From the NCBI GenBank assembly GCA_011109175.1, contig RDEW01000005.1, positions 1,046,643 to 1,110,642 of the forward strand: a stretch of 64,000 nt of DNA. The letters are read 5' to 3'. Below are positions 12,440 through 24,690 of this stretch, piece by piece (within the stretch, counting starts at the first letter, position 1; the number at the start of each line of letters is the position of its first letter). Under the pieces are notes generated by a model. That model was not told the origin of the DNA. It ran no database searches and saw only the letters and a list, made by a program, of their open reading frames with translations. The position numbers and the translations under genes are program-made. Source of the stretch: Dicyema japonicum. Taxonomy: Eukaryota > Dicyemida > Rhombozoa > Dicyemidae.

Positions 12440-13130
12440 AAACCATAATAGTTATAATTTCACTCGTGCAGCATTCGAAACAATCCTCCGAACCAACCTC
12501 TTCCAACCTCCCCGATTATAAGAGAGTTTCCTCAGCTCGTCTATATCGTCACTACTTCTTAGACTTGTGTTCACAAGCTTTAGATCTCCATAAAGTGTTT
12601 CTGGAAGTGTAACACGTCGACGTTCACGGAAACACGGTCCCTGTCTCATGAAGTAATCCTTCATTGCTATGTTAGCTGGAGCATCCAAGTCCATTCGTAA
12701 GATATGTCCAAATAGCCTCAACGCATGTCAACAATTTCGAGACTCAGTGGACCCGTACTTTTATATAGTGATTCCTTGTTCATTCTTGTTGGACAGTTCA
12801 GTCCTATTAAGGATCTAAGCTGTCTTTGGTGGAAATAGTCTACTCCAAGTTGTTCGGTTTTGGACGTCCCTTATGTCGATGAATTGTATATTAGGATCGG
12901 CTTGACAAAGGCTTCATGCAGTCTCAAACGAAGTGATGTGCAGGATCGTCGTTTGCCAATCCACTATTTCATCATCTTGTTCATCGTTACCCAAGCGAGG
13001 GCCTTTCCTCTGGCAATATCTTGGCTGTCTCCAAGTAAAGAGCCAAGTTTGTTTTTCGCTATGTTTGACAAGATCTGCTTTCCATTCTCCTGATTTCCGC
13101 AATGTCGGTTTTGCGGTGTTCATTCTGAGG
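12440..13130 (-). mobile_element. Non-LTR reverse transcriptase C-terminal fragment
   Basis: On the minus strand, about 13100-12452 reads a familiar retroelement C-terminus with frame changes. The blocks are LRLHEAFVKPILIYNS, then DYFHQRQLRSLIGLNCP, then LRLFGHILRM with a PANIAMKDYF block, closing with LRKLSYNRGGWKRL. This ordered set occurs downstream of the RT domain in several LINE clades. The copy at 54960-55340 shares the closing block, and 51090-51730 shares the GHI..MDQRMP block. Confidence 0.65.
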
Positions 13131-13539
13131 AACCATCTGTTCAGCTCACCATTTATTTTATTTTTAAATAAATACTCAAATCCGGCGTATCCGTATGATC
13201 CTTACTAATTTCGAAAGAATACTAAAGAAAATCCTACGTCCGCCAGACAAACCCAGATTGAAAGAATTCTCGACTTTGTGTCCATACGGACCCTAAAGAC
13301 AACAAAATATTGAGGCGCAAACTTCCTGAGATCAACAATTCGAATTGTTGTTTCCAAGGACCATCAGAATGAGTGAATATGAAAACACTTCATTTCTGAA
13401 TGATGAGAAGTTTAATATTTTTTTGCTTGCTTAGGACGACCAGGACTCGACATCAAATTAAAGTATCATGAGACCAAACAGTCTTGGATCAGGCTTCCTA
13501 CATGTTAACGAAGATGATGTTAAACTGCACTTTTACGCA

Positions 13540-13815
13540 GAGCAATTTCTCCACTCAGACAGTACACAAACTTTATTTAAGGTAAGAACAGTTATTATAA
13601 CTAATCGTAGCGGGAAAACCAGGGAATGCTCTTCACTTCGTATTTGTATGCAAGTCCTTTTATAAACTATCCAGTTCTGCAGTGAAATATTCACTCACTA
13701 AGCCAAAGCGTCGTAGAAACGTGGAACCTTCAACAGGAATGTAAAGCAGCGAGATTCGAACTAGGGGTCATCAGACCTCTTGCCTTGCAATCGTTGCACT
13801 GCGCGGCCGCAGCAC
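13540..13815 (-). mobile_element. tRNA-derived SINE, family 2
   Basis: On the minus strand the element begins near 13812 with a tRNA-like head: an A-box-like GCGCAGTGCAACGATTG and a canonical B-box-like AGTTCGAATCTC. A body follows with words TTCCACGTTTCTACGACGCT and GAAGAGCATTCCCTGG. Relatives lie at 25240-25505 (-, with head), 17410-17610 (-), 33220-33410 (+), 51890-52055 (-) and 57365-57500 (+). Confidence 0.65.
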
Positions 13816-13887
13816 TAACAAATGGAATAAATATTTATGGATGAAAAAAATTTTACACCAAAAATTAAATAACAAAACCAATATAAA

Positions 13888-15709
13888 TTAAATATCATTA
13901 ATTTGATCCAAAACCCTTTTCAATTCATTCACCATTTCATTCCGAGGAACTTTTATCTGACGATTAAATAAAAAAGTACTTCTTCCCTTGATTTTATTGT
14001 CTGAATGATGACAAAATCATTCTCAATTTCATCCTGTCCAACAATCACCGCCAATTTAGCTTGTTTGTCTTGACTCGCTTTTTTCTGCGCTTTAAAATTA
14101 CTATTCGTTTTGTAGCTGAATTCAGTCTAAAAAAGTAATGAGCCAGAAAACATTAAATCCAGCATCGAACAATTCTCTGCATATTTTTAACCGTTCCTTG
14201 ATCATTTCCATCGCATCGTCATTCCTGTCCGGAATGGTAACGACAAAAACGTCAGTAAAATTAGTCTTCAGGTTACACTTTTTTTCCTCAGGTTTTAAAA
14301 TTCACTGAAACTTTATTTTCAACGAAGGAAAACAATCTCTCAACTCCAACAGAAAACCCGACACAGGGAATCTTAACATTACTATCCTGAAACATATCGA
14401 CCAGGTTATCGTAACGACCACCACCAGCAACACTCCCAACAGAAATACCATTTTCCGACTCTAATAACAATAAATCAAAATTAACCCAAAAGTCGAACCT
14501 CGAAAATAAGTCCGGTATAATAATCCAACCCACGTGCCAAACTCAAGTCAAAATTTATCTTAACGATAAAGAAAATAAAATGCCTTTGATATAATTCCAA
14601 ATGCCTCACAATATTCAAAAAGTAGGTCCATCTCCCTCAAGGCGTCAGCAGCTGTAGAATTGGAGGAAAGTGATTCATCGTCCAACAATTTAGACACCAA
14701 TTCTCTACCCCCTCTTGTAAGATTGCAATCAACCATTCATTTCAACGTAATATTTGAGCATATTGACGATCGACGGGTCAATTTCCTTAACATTTACCAA
14801 CTCATGGGCTACTTCTTCCCAGGGAACCTAAATAACAAGCAATAGATACCTTATCCAGTTTATCTACGGAAGAACAAATGGTGGTAAATTTATTTGACGG
14901 GGAATTCAACGAAAGCAACAATCCGTCAAGGAGTTTTCTACTGTTAATCTAGAAAATGACATTATCTGTACTTTGATAACAAATTCGCCCAGATTTAGGC
15001 AAGTAAATACTTCATAGACAATTCTCAGTATCTCTGCATCTGGAAGCATGGGGGAGTAGTCACCGGCAATGTCAAAATCCTAAACAGTTTGAATCACTAT
15101 AAACGCATTGCAGGAACTCCCTGAACCTTCCTCTGTTCATAGCCGGATTGTCTCGTCTGTAAACTTTACCAATGTGGTATCTCTTCATCTTGCTAATCTT
15201 CCGAGAAGCCAAATATCTAGCAAATGGGACCTTTTAGGATAAAAAATAAATTCACAGTCAGATCATATCTAAGTGATAAAAGTTCACCCCCCTGATCAAC
15301 CAAATCGTAGATTAGCTTAGATTCCTCACCATATTTTCCAGTAAGAATTTCCTTGAATTTAAAGCCTTAAATAACTTTCAATTCAAAGACAGGAGTGTCT
15401 ATACTCTCAGCTCCATGTTTCTTGAAACATCTTACGATTTTTCCCATAATCTGATCTCTTATTATCATCTGAGAAGGAATAAAATCTTGTGTTCCCTTGA
15501 ATATTACCATTTTTTTACTTTGGCGGTTTTTATTTTGACCTTTTCAGAGTTAGAACGTTTTGCTCTCAATGAAAAAAGCTTACTTATTTCTAATTGAATC
15601 TAAAAATAGATATAATGATTTCTAAGACTTGATTATTATCGAGGTTTTGAAAATCCAAATTTCTGAGTATTTTATATTGTCTGTCTAACTCACCTTCTGA
15701 AGTGCACAT
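13888..15709 (-). CDS. HARS: Histidyl-tRNA synthetase, 14 exons
   Basis: A class II synthetase that charges tRNA-His. Joining 14 exons gives 501 residues in one frame from ATG 15709 to the stop at 13888, close to the roughly 500-residue animal enzyme. A WHEP-like helix pair at the N-terminus precedes KTAKGTQDF (motif 1 region). Motif 2 is [16 protein letters not shown], the histidine-specific loop is [10 protein letters not shown], and motif 3 is [10 protein letters not shown]. The C-terminal anticodon-binding domain ends in [17 protein letters not shown]. The introns are 15600-15628, 15496-15518, 15352-15375, 15231-15255, 15080-15104, 14949-14971, 14828-14849, 14712-14733, 14559-14583 (GC-AG), 14461-14485, 14287-14311, 14127-14151 and 13957-13979. 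It probably serves the cytosol, as no targeting peptide is apparent. Start exon and first intron (29 bp) are the least certain parts. Confidence 0.95.
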
Positions 15710-15827
15710 GCGTCTCACCAGAAATAAACAACGAGATAAATGCTTTATGTTGATCATTAATTTGAGTTTTTATTTATAAAACATTCAAATATTAACTAAA
15801 ATATTTTATAAATGAGACGTTTTCCTT

Positions 15828-16475
15828 TTGGCAACTATAAAATTAGATTTTGACTTACAAACAATCCACCATCCCTATATACCAACGTACGATGTCCTCT
15901 GTCCATTTTGCAACCTCTACGTGTTGACAACAAATCACTTATTTGAATGTCATGAATTAGTACAACGTTCGTCTACATTGCCGGGACTGACCGATCTATG
16001 GGAGCGACCAACATTATCTGCGTCCTATTTAATAGCTGCTGGCCTCCTACAAGTTAGTGAGGCCTGGATTACTTAACTAACAATCCACTACGCTCCACAG
16101 ATTCAATTCAATATAGAGGAAAACTATTCATACGATGGACCCTCATTCTGGATCAATGGTTAATCCCCTACTCACGAAAGCTACTATCCGTAGTCGCGGA
16201 TCCGGGTTCTTTCGGGTCTGTGAGGAGGATGGAAACCCGCTTAGCCTGTCTTTTTCCAAAACAAAAGAAAGTCGATTGGTTAGGAAGTTCCCCTCCCTAA
16301 TCGGATTCCTCTGTAGGGATGAGAGAGGGTTCTTTCGGACGGTAGAGAGAACAATGGGAGACTACAGACTTTGGATGGCTCGGTTGATTGCGGGAACTGG
16401 GATTACCTAACTGTCTGACGTTTTTCTGTCTTTCTCGGTATCCCTGAGTTCTAAATAAAATAATAAAATAAATGG
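15828..16475 (+). mobile_element. LINE 3' ends: zinc-knuckle piece and tail family A
   Basis: 15828-16073 encodes an end-of-ORF2 segment with a Cys/His pattern (CPFCNLYVLTTNHLFECH), common at the C-terminus of LINE ORF2. It is followed at 16135-16407 by a second tail (RSRGSGFFRVCEEDGNPL ... stop) and an AAATAAAATAATAAAATAAA tail. Tail A also occurs at 22225-22530 (+) and 56160-56560 (-). The join may be one element or two nested ends. Confidence 0.65.
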
Positions 16476-16849
16476 GCCTCTTGTGCTATCATAATAGATT
16501 TCTTCGCTATCAACCGAGATTAAGTCTCAATGGATGTGTTCTTGCCCTGGAATTTACCAACAAATGTGTGGATTATTAATTTGAGGAATGTTAGTTAGTT
16601 AAATGCATTTCCGCGTTACCCATAAGCATATGAATACTTAGGATTCTGCCTGTGCCGTACTCTTCACTATCCGTTCTACCAGTTTTCTCCCTGTAACTTT
16701 TCTCCTCGCACGTCTCCGCAGTTCATCGAGGTCGTCTGCAGTCCTCTGACGTTGAAAGTTTCAATTGTAAACGGGGTAGAATAGACATACTGATAGTAAG
16801 ATAGACATAGACATTACTAGAGGTTTCAACCACTTAACCAACTGATTTG

Positions 16850-16990
16850 ATGAAATTAAAGAATTCCAAAAACTACGGTAACACCAGACTAACGATTCAC
16901 ATGATTCCAGCACGCTCCAAGAGAGACTTCAACTTGGCACGATATTCCTCACTCCGATGTACTGCTTGTAGATAGAGTTCAAGACTGGAT
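16850..16990 (-). mobile_element. LINE 3' end, tail family B
   Basis: The minus strand reads EEYRAKLKSLLERAGI then a stop, matching the endings at 10340, 41975 and 48490. It is a 5'-truncated fragment. Confidence 0.45.
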
Positions 16991-17119
16991 ACGGTATTTA
17001 TTAATTTTTACTTTTCATTTAATTATAAACATTTTTTTATTTTAATAATGAATTACTTATATCATTATCTCTGTTATTGTTCATGTGGTTCTGCGTGGTT
17101 AATTTATTGAAGTTTTATG

Positions 17120-17400
17120 CTTGCTTGCCTATTCCTCCTCTCTTTTCCTATTAGAGTGGCGTCATGTGATCCACCTGTCTAGGTGGCGCCCAGTGCCAGG
17201 CCGGCACAAAAAGGATCATTTGCTCTCCCCCACTCCACTGGAGGGGTTTCCACAACTGCATGTAATGGACGTCCTACCTTTTATGCTTATTCCGGATGGA
17301 CTCTGTTTCTGTAGAAGTGGAAACTGGATACACTTAATTAGTTGTTTACCTTAACTTCTTTCTCGGTGTATCCGGGGTTAATAAATAGAATAAATAAATT
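17120..17400 (+). mobile_element. SINE family 1, head missing
   Basis: It shares the body GTGGCGTCATGTGATCCACC, a GCCCAGTGCCAGG block and the CGGTGTATCCGGGG plus TTAATAAATA tail with the copies at 4561 and 41690. A small open frame here (17121-17351) is incidental. Confidence 0.6.
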
Positions 17401-17409
17401 GTTCCTCAA

Positions 17410-17610
17410 AAACAGTCAGATATCATCAGGTATGGAGGACTTGGTTGAGAAAGATATGAGGATAGTTGTGAGTTCCAGAAGACAATCGAGTTTCGCAGTG
17501 TTGAAACACTGATGAAGGTGTGATTCGTCAATTTCAAAGCATTGTAGATGCGTGAAACCTTCGACCGAATGGGCAGCAGCGAGAATTGAATCGGGGACAT
17601 CATTATTTTA
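17410..17610 (-). mobile_element. SINE family 2, decayed copy
   Basis: On the minus strand it keeps the GTTTCACGCATCTACAATGC-like block and the diverged head found at 13540 and 25240. The A-box is damaged. Confidence 0.45.
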
Positions 17611-17819
17611 GTGCGGAACTTATTACACTGAGAAATTCATTATAAAAGAAAAGGAGACGCCAAGTTGACGATTGACAGGTCAATTTAAAGGTAAAAGTTA
17701 AAAAATCATTCATTTGGAGGTTGAACTCTCCTATATCTCAATGAACAGAGTAACCTTATTCATTTATTTTTAGCTTGAATTGACAATTTCTTTTATACCA
17801 CTCCCTAAAAGACGTCAGA

Positions 17820-17965
17820 ACATCCACCTAACTCAAGTGATGCCCAGTGCCTTGCCGACATCCAAAATTCCTTTCTTCCCTATCAAAGTAAAAGAACTCC
17901 CACAATGAAGAATATAGTAAAAATACGTCCCACATCGGCCATGGGAACTGGATAAAATTTATTTC
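17820..17965 (+). mobile_element. SINE family 1, short fragment
   Basis: It retains the GTGATGCCCAGTGCC block and the AACTGGATAAAATTTATTTC block of the family. Both ends are lost. Confidence 0.4.
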
Positions 17966-18084
17966 AACCAAAGACCGACCATTTTCAGATAGTAATACGG
18001 ATAAACATGCTGGATTCATTTGCTCTTGGCAGAAACGGGAGAATCCGCAGCCATAACTTCGTAGTGACGAATTCGACAGAGGAG

Positions 18085-18420
18085 TTACGAGGGGTTAGGA
18101 TCTGTTCGGCACTGCAAAAGACGTATATTCTTTTCGTACAAGGACCTGATTTTGTCCAACGACGACACAGAGACTGAGGATGAGTCATTCTTAGTTTTTC
18201 CAGGCTTTAAAATAGGGCTAATGATTGAATTTTTCCAGATGTTGGGAATTGTGTGCACATTTACAGAGTAGTTGTATATCCTCGTCAATATCAATCTCTC
18301 CTAGGGCTCCATGTGCTTCAGGTGACATTCAGACACGCCATCACGCCATCGGAGCTACAGTCACGTGAATCCACAAGGATCAGATTATTTTCTGCACTTA
18401 TTCGGGACTGAAAAAGTCAT
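18085..18420 (-). mobile_element. LINE reverse transcriptase fragment
   Basis: The minus strand reads VHTIPNIWKNSIISPILKPG, nearly the same peptide as in the LINE at 8542-8640. It is therefore a piece of a related element, interrupted after about 35 codons. Confidence 0.6.
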
Positions 18421-18659
18421 ACAGTAAAGTCCCTTAAATTGGCTCAAAATTGTTCCTGAACTAACGATGCATAGTGGTTGAGAAGCATGTTAGTGAGTTT
18501 TAGTGCATTCCTTATTGGTGTTAAACCGTCTTCATCTTCAAGCTGATGTTTGATCCGCTTCGCAATCTTATGTGATCTCTTGTGGTTGAGACATCTAATT
18601 ATACGGTTCACTTCATGTATTGCCGTGAAATGGGAATGTTATGTTGTCTTATAGTCAAT

Positions 18660-18925
18660 AGTACCTGCATCATGCGTTCTTGACTATTTGAGTATATTCC
18701 TCTCCCTTATGAGAGTAAGTCTGTGCGAGCATAGCTTGGGATTGAAGTCCTTGTATGATAGAGGGATGAATAATTTGTCCGCTTTTAGAATGGTACTGCT
18801 GGATCCCACGACGCCTCTTAGGAATTGAAAGGAGGATTCCTTCGGTTAAGTAATAAACGAGGTGAGAATTAAACATACAGTTAATCGCGAGGCGGGCGAT
18901 ATTCTAACCATTACGCTACTTGGAC
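18660..18925 (-). mobile_element. tRNA-like SINE head, third type
   Basis: On the minus strand, near 18920-18850, an A-box-like TAGCGTAATGGTTAGAATAT and a diverged B-box (GTTTAATTCTC) resemble a tRNA gene without a foldable acceptor stem. It is probably the promoter of a SINE or a tRNA pseudogene. Confidence 0.4.
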
Positions 18926-19393
18926 AATAATTTCTTTTAAAAATATTAGCGTGGCAGAATGACATTTATTATCTGATTTATCACCTTGTGAATAGCCTAC
19001 TTCCTCCAAACATGCTGTGACTGCAACTAACCCAGGCTCAGCAACGGAAAAGGCTGTGACCCTAAAGATAAAGACATAAGAATATCTCGTCAGTTCATTT
19101 TTGAACCAATCGCCGTGGAAAAGTCAGGAATCATAGTAAGCAAGTCACTAACCCTGCTAAATAGGATCACATTGAAAAGGAAAACGATAGAAGAGATGGC
19201 TCTTGGCAAATCGTCAGGGGAAATGAGTTCCAAATCATGAGAGCAGCCAGTGATTCCTAACTGTTAGTTTATATCTTTAATGGCTTAATAAATAAATTAT
19301 CAATAATTTTATTTAGTTTTATTATATAAGCAATATTCAACAGTTTTAAATATATTGGTGATTTGGGTTGCATTTTTTCTAAAATTAATACAA
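18926..19393. other. Intergenic, no recognisable gene
   Basis: AT-rich sequence lying downstream of the 3' end of the FBXL13-like gene. No structure is recognised. Confidence 0.3.
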
Positions 19394-22139
19394 TTAAAAC
19401 GGAGTAATTGATGTACAACCGACTAGTCTCAAATTCTCCAATCTCTTACTACCAACTTTTAAATGTTTCAGTGTTCTGTTACTAAATTAATAATACATAA
19501 TATTTAAACCTAAGTAAATGACACCCTGACAAATCTAATTTTGTAATATACGGACAAATAGTAGATATACACTTTATACTGATATCCGTTATCTACATTA
19601 TACATCCAGCGAACCCCATAGCATCTGGCTAGTTTTAGGGTTTTGAGATATCTGCAATTTATAGACAAAAATTTAACTCCAGAATCCGTTATTTTCTAAT
19701 TTTAAATAATCATATAAAAACATGGCAATTTGACAAATCAAGATGTTCTAGTTGGAAATATTGATATGTTAATTTTTGAAGTCCATTATCTGTGATTGAA
19801 ACGCAGTCCATTAATGTTAACGAAGAAATCATTCTATTAAAGTTGATAGAAGCCAATGTCTAATTAAAATTAAATAAAGTACCTGATCCGTACATGAACA
19901 TCCTGACAAGTCCAATATTTCAAGATTCTGCAAATTTGATAACAGTTCTAGATTTTGTGAGTTAATTTGGTCGCAGTAGCATAACCAAAGTGATTTTAGT
20001 CCAATACACCTAACCATTAAGTCAAAATAAACTTTCGTGATATCGACTGGATTGCAATATTTCCAATTAAATAACAATTTGTGAGGTTTAATTCTGTGAG
20101 ATGTGAGCAATGGCTTCCTTCACTAAAATTACGAATTCCGTTATCTGAAATTCTTGCAATTGAAAATAATAAAAATACCGGACACAATTCGAAATATTTA
20201 GACTTTTTAAATTTGTGAACAAAGCAATGACTTTCATTCCCTTGTCGTTCAATGAAAAACAATTAATGAGGCTTAGTGTCGAAATCAACTGACAGTTTAC
20301 ATGTGCGAACTTTAATGTTTCATTTGTGACAAAACTGGTATCTAAATGTCGTTTCGAATGTAAATACATCCAATTTCAATTTTCTTTATATTTTTGGCTT
20401 GGTCACAAAGATCGTGAAAAGCCTTATCAGTTAATCTCGTTGCCCCAATCAAAGAAATGTGTTCTAGGCTGTGCATTCTCTGTCCAATATACTTTAATAT
20501 ATTTGTGAAATTAACTTTTAGGCAAATATCAGTTATTCCCGGCACGTGATTTATTATCAATGTTTTGACATTCACGCATTTATCTGCTAGTTCGTAGAAT
20601 CCCTTTTGTGTAATCTCGAATTGTTAACTGTTTTAACCTGACCGCATCCAGAAATGTCGAGATATTCCAATATTCTAATCAAGTAACATTTTGTGAGAAA
20701 ACAAATTCCCTTTTCGGTTATTTCTTTACAAAAACTAATATTTAAAAATTGTAAATTTTTGCAGTTTCTTTGAAAATTAAATTCATTTTTAAACTTTCCA
20801 ATCTTTTGTAGAGCAACGTCCGTGAGATTTGTCTGTGAAATGTTCAAGTATTTGAGATTTTTATTTGATTTTACAATTTTGCACAAATGTGGATCCTGAA
20901 GACTTTAATTTGCAAATTACAGTTAAATATAAACAGCCTGAGAGATTGAGATCAATGATATTCTGACAATCACCGACCACAGTGAAAGATATATGTTTGA
21001 TTGGGCAGTTTTTTAAATTTAAGGATAATAAATAGGGTTGGGCTCGATTTAGTTGTCTACACACAAACTTATCAGAGATCCTATCAAAGTCAAAATATTT
21101 TATACCAGTGTTCATATTCGCTAAAGTTGATCTGAAAATATATTAAACTTTACTTTTGTCCATAAAATATTTGCTTGAACGATTGCATTCCAAGATCTCG
21201 ATACGGCTTCACATCTGAGCAATGATTGAAGGTCTAAGTAACTGAAGATCTTAAATATTGTCAATAAATGTACAGCGGAACTAATGGAAATAGGTAATAA
21301 GGATATTTCATCAATTCCTGAGGTACCGTCCTTAGCGGAAGGACTTGTATTCGAAATATCTCCGACTTCTAAATTCTTTAACTTGAATTAAAACAAAAAC
21401 TTCGAAATATTCCCTCGTACTCTTAGATTCCTGCGCCCTGCTGTCTCCATAATTTTGATAATTAAGCGGGCTAAAAAGACTCTGATATGACTTTTTTGAT
21501 TATAGCCAAGGCCACTGGGACTCATATTAAAACTAACTAATTCTGATTCCTCTTAATTTCGCTATATTTTTCCTTTAATTATTATAATTTTACTCTGAAA
21601 ATGCTAAAATAATAAGATAAGCATTTCATTCTGTACATTCTTTCACACGTTTTTTGAAAAGTTTTCGTTTCATTTCTGTTGGCTTCTCCCTGATATGATT
21701 TTGCATTAAAAGGCTTTAATAAATATTTATTCACTTAAAATATTTACGGGTTGATTTATTTATGTAATAATCATAGGCTATTCTCTTAGATTCTATGGAT
21801 GGCTTAAATTAGTGGGATGTATTACCTCGAATTCATTGTCAGAAAAAAATATTGAATTTATGTGGAATTTTATCATATTCGTTAATTTTTGTTTTAGTCT
21901 TTCAGAAACAAACATATCCCTATTTTTATAAAGTCAAAATACCGAGCGATAACTGGATTTTCGTTAAATAATTTTGTGAGACAATTTATTATGAACTGAA
22001 TGTGATTTTTGGTTGCACAACTATTAGTCCTGTCAAAATTGCCTGAATAATACAAGAAAATAACCTCGTAAATTTCTGGAAGATTATTATTTTTAAAATA
22101 TAAAATTAACGTTTGATCAGCTTGTTCGATTGAAACCAT
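19394..22139 (-). CDS. FBXL13: F-box/LRR protein of the nexin-dynein regulatory complex (FBXL13/DRC6-like)
   Basis: FBXL13/DRC6 is an F-box leucine-rich-repeat subunit of the ciliary nexin-dynein regulatory complex. From ATG 22139 the protein starts with a dimerisation-type motif (NNNLPEIYEAILTGLIV), followed by a basic helical part. An F-box follows (IFKIFSYLDLQSLLRCEAVS, then SWNAI and LWTKINF), then about 14 LRRs of the cysteine-containing type (for example LEYLDISGCGQIT), ending at 19394. Seventeen introns of 21-29 bp were placed: 22043-22064, 21920-21942, 21803-21825, 21714-21734, 21132-21153, 21081-21105, 20896-20920, 20768-20794, 20615-20637, 20492-20515, 20342-20367, 20153-20178, 20047-20075, 19860-19882, 19696-19721, 19593-19614 and 19482-19509. 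The stretch 21380-21690 could not be joined in frame. Family assignment rests on LRR order and the IxFS...(I)xDK block after the F-box. Ciliated dicyemid cells would need it. Confidence 0.85.
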
Positions 22140-22224
22140 TTCAAAGTTACTACGGTAATTAAATTTTTATTAAAAAAAATATTAATTATTTAAATAATTG
22201 GATTTAACTACATGGAGATTAAAG

Positions 22225-22530
22225 ACAACCAGAAGCATTCACTCCCCTATTCAGTCGCGGACCAGGATTCCTCCGCTTCAGTGAGGGAGATGGAAACCCG
22301 CTTTGCTTGTCCATATCCAAGGCAAATAAAACCAATTAGCACAAAAGTTCCCTTCCCTAGTCGGATTCCTCTGCATGAATGAAAGAAGGCTCTTGCGTAC
22401 GGTAGTGGGTACAATGGCAGACCGCAGATGTTGGATGGCTCAGTTGATTGCGGGAACTGGGATCAATTAACTGTTTGAAGTTTTTCTGTCTTTCTTTCTT
22501 GGTGATCCCGTGTTATAAATAAAAAATAAA
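22225..22530 (+). mobile_element. LINE 3' end, tail family A
   Basis: It is nucleotide-similar to 16150-16470 (GAGATGGAAACCCGCTT, TCGGATTCCTCTGCA, GATTGCGGGAACTGGGAT) and ends in an AAATAAAAAATAAA tail. Frames are broken. Confidence 0.6.
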
Positions 22531-23232
22531 TGGAGGAAAAGATGGGGGTCTTTTAATCGCATATAACGTTCAAGGTGATTAAAAATGGTTGAAGTGATGA
22601 TGTACCTCTATTTCAAAGGTTTTCAGAAAATAATTCTCGCTGCACACTAATCACACACATTAAAAATGAAAAATGAAATTTTTTCGAATACGTAAAAGTG
22701 AGGACAAAGTTGGTAATTTAATGTGCAAATTTTTATTAATATAAAACAACAATAAATTAGAGAATGCGTGAATTGGTAATTGAATCATGATTCACTAAAA
22801 ACAAATATAAAATTAAAAAATGAAATCCACTTAATTATTGTCGTATGTCATAAGAACCCGGGCCGTTGATACAGTCCGGGTTGATAAAGCCAGTCCATTA
22901 CTTGAAATCATTAACAATCTCTAAGTTTTGTTTCAAGAGAAACAAAAAGAACAAAATATAGAAAAAGTTAAATCATACAGTGACAAATTGCTGAAGTGAT
23001 CAAAAAGATGTTAACCACCTTCAAGCAAAAAAAGAACTGAAATAGACAGTAACCTTATACCATTTTCGAAGATAGATAGATTTTATTAACACAACAAACT
23101 CGTTACTAATTAAAAACTAATTAAACAGGGAGAACCAATGAGTTTGTCCTAATTGATGGGGTCTGGCATAACAAGACACATATGTCTCCTCTTCGAATTA
23201 TTGACCCCTTGCACCAAACAAGAATTATTTTT
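22531..23232. other. AT-rich intergenic DNA
   Basis: No gene or known RNA is recognised. Confidence 0.3.
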
Positions 23233-23780
23233 TCAAGTGGTGCAATATTTTTTCAATAGATTTTCACGTCTTGCATAAATAGGCGGTAATTTAGATTTTA
23301 AATCAAGTCCATATGCCAGTTTAATAGCATATCTCCTCGATCTATCGATAAGCTCTACAAGAATACTTCTCTCTTCACTTTCATACCATCCTTGAAGCCA
23401 TAAATCAAGAATGGTTCTATCCAAGCTGTATACACATAGATTAAAGTTTCCGGACTCAATTGAAAACGTAGAAGCGATTTCAATATCGCTGTAGCTTTTT
23501 TTCTTGATGTAATTTATAAAGGAACCCTTCGAGTTTACACAAACACCAAGATACCTCAACTGTTCCATGCACTTGATTGCTCCAGTATTAATACAAATTT
23601 TTGACTTATTTTTTGTTATTAACAATCCATGAAGCAGTACACTTTTCAAAAGATAAGGATAAACCTTTATCTCTGCACCAACATTTAATTTTTCGATATG
23701 TGCTGAAACACGTTTCCAGGAAATCTTCGATCAAGCAGAAGAATGTGATCAGCATAAATATGCATTTTCGAATTTGAGTG
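23233..23780 (-). mobile_element. Reverse transcriptase fragment (third LINE lineage)
   Basis: On the minus strand, near 23765, the palm motif appears as HIYADHILLL, where the usual second catalytic Asp of YADD is His. 23646-23233 then reads the thumb region (CMEQLRYLGVCVNSKGSF). A related remnant lies near 26850-26930 on the same strand, sharing the block around ATAGCATATCTCCTCGATCT. It is inactive. Confidence 0.6.
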
Positions 23781-24112
23781 TTCAACCTTCGGAATGTCTC
23801 TTTTCGCTTGAGGGTGTTTTGTCTTTTCGCTAACCAACGCTTCAGCGTTTGATTATAGCCTTCGAGTTGTTCTTGTTATTGAGAGTGTCTTGGTCTTCCA
23901 TGAATCTCCTTTATCCCCAATCACATAATAATCTTGAAACTTCAGAGTTACAAAACTGCATTATCCGTATGTAAGGTTTTAGGTGGCCCAACTGATTAAA
24001 ACATGTCTTCAAAAGCATTTCTTATATTTTGTAGAATTTACTTATTAGTTAGTAGAAATAAATATGCAAATTTTGAGTACCGAGCTATTACATTAATATC
24101 CACAAAATAAAA

Positions 24113-24690
24113 TTTTTGTTTTTTGATGGAAAAAGGGACCGATCCTTCGACCTCTTCCATTTTCAACACTTTTCACGCTTAATCGATTTATTGAGTCAAA
24201 ATAATTTTTTTTGTTTTTTATGGAAAAAGGGACCGATCCTTCGACCTCTTCCATTTTCAACGTTTTTCACGCTTAATCGATTTATTGACTCAAAATAAAA
24301 TTTTTGTTTTTTGATGGAAAAAGGACCGATCCTTCGACCTCTTCCATTTTCAACATTTTCCACGCTTAATCGATTTATTGACTCAAAATAATTTTTGCTT
24401 TTTGATGGAAAAAGGGACCGATCCTTCGACCTCTTCCATTTTCAACACTTTCCACGCTTAATCGATTTATTGACTCAAAATAATTTTTTTTGTTTTTTAT
24501 GGAAAAAGGGACCGATCCTTCGACCTCTTCCATTTTCAACATTTTCACGCTTAATCGATTTATTGACTCAAAATATTTTTTGTTTTTTGATGGAAAAAGG
24601 GACCGATCCTTCGACCTCTTCCATTTTCAACGCTTTTCACGCTTAATCGATTTATTGACTCAAAACTATTTTTTTGTTTTTGATGGAAAA
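24113..24690. repeat. Minisatellite, about 93 bp x 6
   Basis: Six head-to-tail units have their GATCC words at 24141, 24234, 24328, 24420, 24514 and 24605, giving periods of 91-94 bp. Each unit holds AAAAAGGGACCGATCCTTCG, ACCTCTTCCATTTTCAAC and CGCTTAATCGATTTATTGA, separated by a T-rich stretch of variable length. Open frames across it are incidental, since they shift with every T-run change. Confidence 0.95.
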
